A stretch of 5,560 nucleotides of DNA from Chloroflexota bacterium (GTDB lineage: Bacteria; Chloroflexota; Dehalococcoidia; Lucifugimonadales; Lucifugimonadaceae): contig JACQUF010000415.1 in assembly GCA_016210435.1 (NCBI GenBank), positions 1 to 5,560 of the forward strand. The letters are read 5' to 3'. The number at the start of each line of letters is the position of its first letter. Position 1 is the first letter of the stretch. The notes beneath the pieces were generated by a model. That model was not told the origin of the DNA, did not search any database, and saw nothing but the letters and a program-made list of their open reading frames with translations. Shown here piece by piece: positions 4,918 to 5,560 of the stretch. Position numbers and translations under genes: made by a program.

Positions 4918-5560
4918 TGAGACGCCAATGGCCCCCCTGCCCGGTCTACATTGCCCATGACCACATGGACCGGCCCGAGGACTACGCCCGCGATCTCTCA
5001 GGTGGCGTCGCAGGCAAGATTGTCCACCTGCTCGTCGATGGCTGGATCGACGCGCCATCTCGCGAACTCTACGAAGCGACGTATTACACCTACGAAGGTT
5101 TCCTGCAGCGCGGACTGGAAGCCATATCCCGTGCACTCGCCATCGCCGATGACCCGGGCAACCGGGTCCGCATCGTCCGGACGCGCAGCGACTTCGTCGC
5201 CGCCCGGCGTGACGGTCAGCTCGCGCTGATCCTGGGAACCGAGGGCGGGAAGCTCATCGAGGAACGCCTTTCGAACCTGGACGCGTTCTGGCGTCTCGGG
5301 CTGCGGCACATCCAGCTCAACTGGGCGATGCGAAACCAGATCGGGGCAAGCCAGTCGAACGAGATCGAGCCAGAGCAACCCGGCCTCACGGACTTCGGGT
5401 ACAGGGTGATCGAACGGATGAATCAACTGGGGATGGTGATCGACGTCTCGCACTCGGCGCCTCAGACAATCAAAGACGTGCTTCGAACCACCAAAAAACC
5501 GATTCTCAATTCGCATTCCGGCTCGCGGGTGCTTGCCGACAAGTGGCAGAACCTCTGGGA
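4917..5560 (+). CDS. Membrane dipeptidase (peptidase M19) family protein, 3' end outside window
   Basis: The frame is open from ATG 4917 to the window end, giving 214 residues of a family that is usually about 320-400 long. M19 enzymes are binuclear-zinc TIM-barrel amidohydrolases that hydrolyse dipeptides, including D-amino-acid-containing ones. Visible metal-site residues are H16 and D18 in HDHMD, bridging E109 in LILGTEGGKLI, H179 in MVIDVSHS and H200 in ILNSHSGSR. The last two are 21 residues apart, as in renal dipeptidase. Other family patterns are IQLNWAMRNQIG (normally LTHN.RN....) and GLTDFGYRVIERMNQLGMVIDVSH. The remaining C-terminal metal/substrate residues lie beyond the window. 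There is no signal peptide, because the metal motif begins at residue 14, so the protein is probably cytoplasmic. The ATG overlaps the previous stop by one base (TGATG), a typical coupling junction with the AstE-family gene. Dipeptide or acyl-peptide scavenging is a plausible joint role but is inferred only from adjacency. Confidence 0.9.
   Translation, partial: MRRQWPPCPVYIAHDHMDRPEDYARDLSGGVAGKIVHLLVDGWIDAPSRELYEATYYTYEGFLQRGLEAISRALAIADDPGNRVRIVRTRSDFVAARRDGQLALILGTEGGKLIEERLSNLDAFWRLGLRHIQLNWAMRNQIGASQSNEIEPEQPGLTDFGYRVIERMNQLGMVIDVSHSAPQTIKDVLRTTKKPILNSHSGSRVLADKWQNLW

Overview
The window is GC-rich (roughly 60-65% by eye), densely coding DNA with every supported gene on the + strand. 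It falls into two blocks. Non-ATG starts are common: the four internal gene starts up to 3829 read TTG, GTG, GTG and TTG. The order rplI, dnaB, DnaD-domain protein, DnaC/IstB-like ATPase, together with the style of the DnaD and ATPase proteins, suggests a Chloroflexota bacterium (Thermomicrobia/Sphaerobacter-like). This assignment rests on recalled family resemblance and is not a database result.

Block 1 (2-3702) is a replication-centred extension of a ribosomal-protein operon. It holds the C-terminal part of ribosomal protein L9 (2-271), the replicative helicase DnaB (283-1665), a DnaD-domain primosomal protein (1668-2372) and a twin-AAA+ DnaC/DnaI/IstB-like ATPase with an N-terminal four-cysteine motif (2290-3702). 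The spacings are 11 bp, 2 bp and an 83-bp out-of-frame overlap, so the genes are very probably co-transcribed and translationally coupled. The simplest reading is a helicase-loading set: DnaB is the ring helicase, the DnaD-like protein bridges to DNA or initiator, and the tandem ATPase is the candidate loader.

A 126-bp spacer (3703-3828) separates block 2. It has only weak inverted repeats and no convincing promoter. Block 2 begins with a zinc-dependent deacylase/carboxypeptidase-like protein of the succinylglutamate desuccinylase/aspartoacylase (AstE/AspA) family (3829-4917), started by TTG behind a strong GGGAGG ribosome-binding site. It continues into a membrane-dipeptidase (peptidase M19) family protein whose 3' part runs off the window (4917-5560). 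The two genes overlap by one base (TGATG) and look like a small amidohydrolase/peptide-scavenging operon.

The most notable features are the tandem AAA+ putative loader beside dnaB and dnaD, and a GC-rich hairpin repeat at 4849-4908. That repeat appears to have been read into the C-terminus of the AstE-like protein, and it also supplies the Shine-Dalgarno sequence of the M19 gene.
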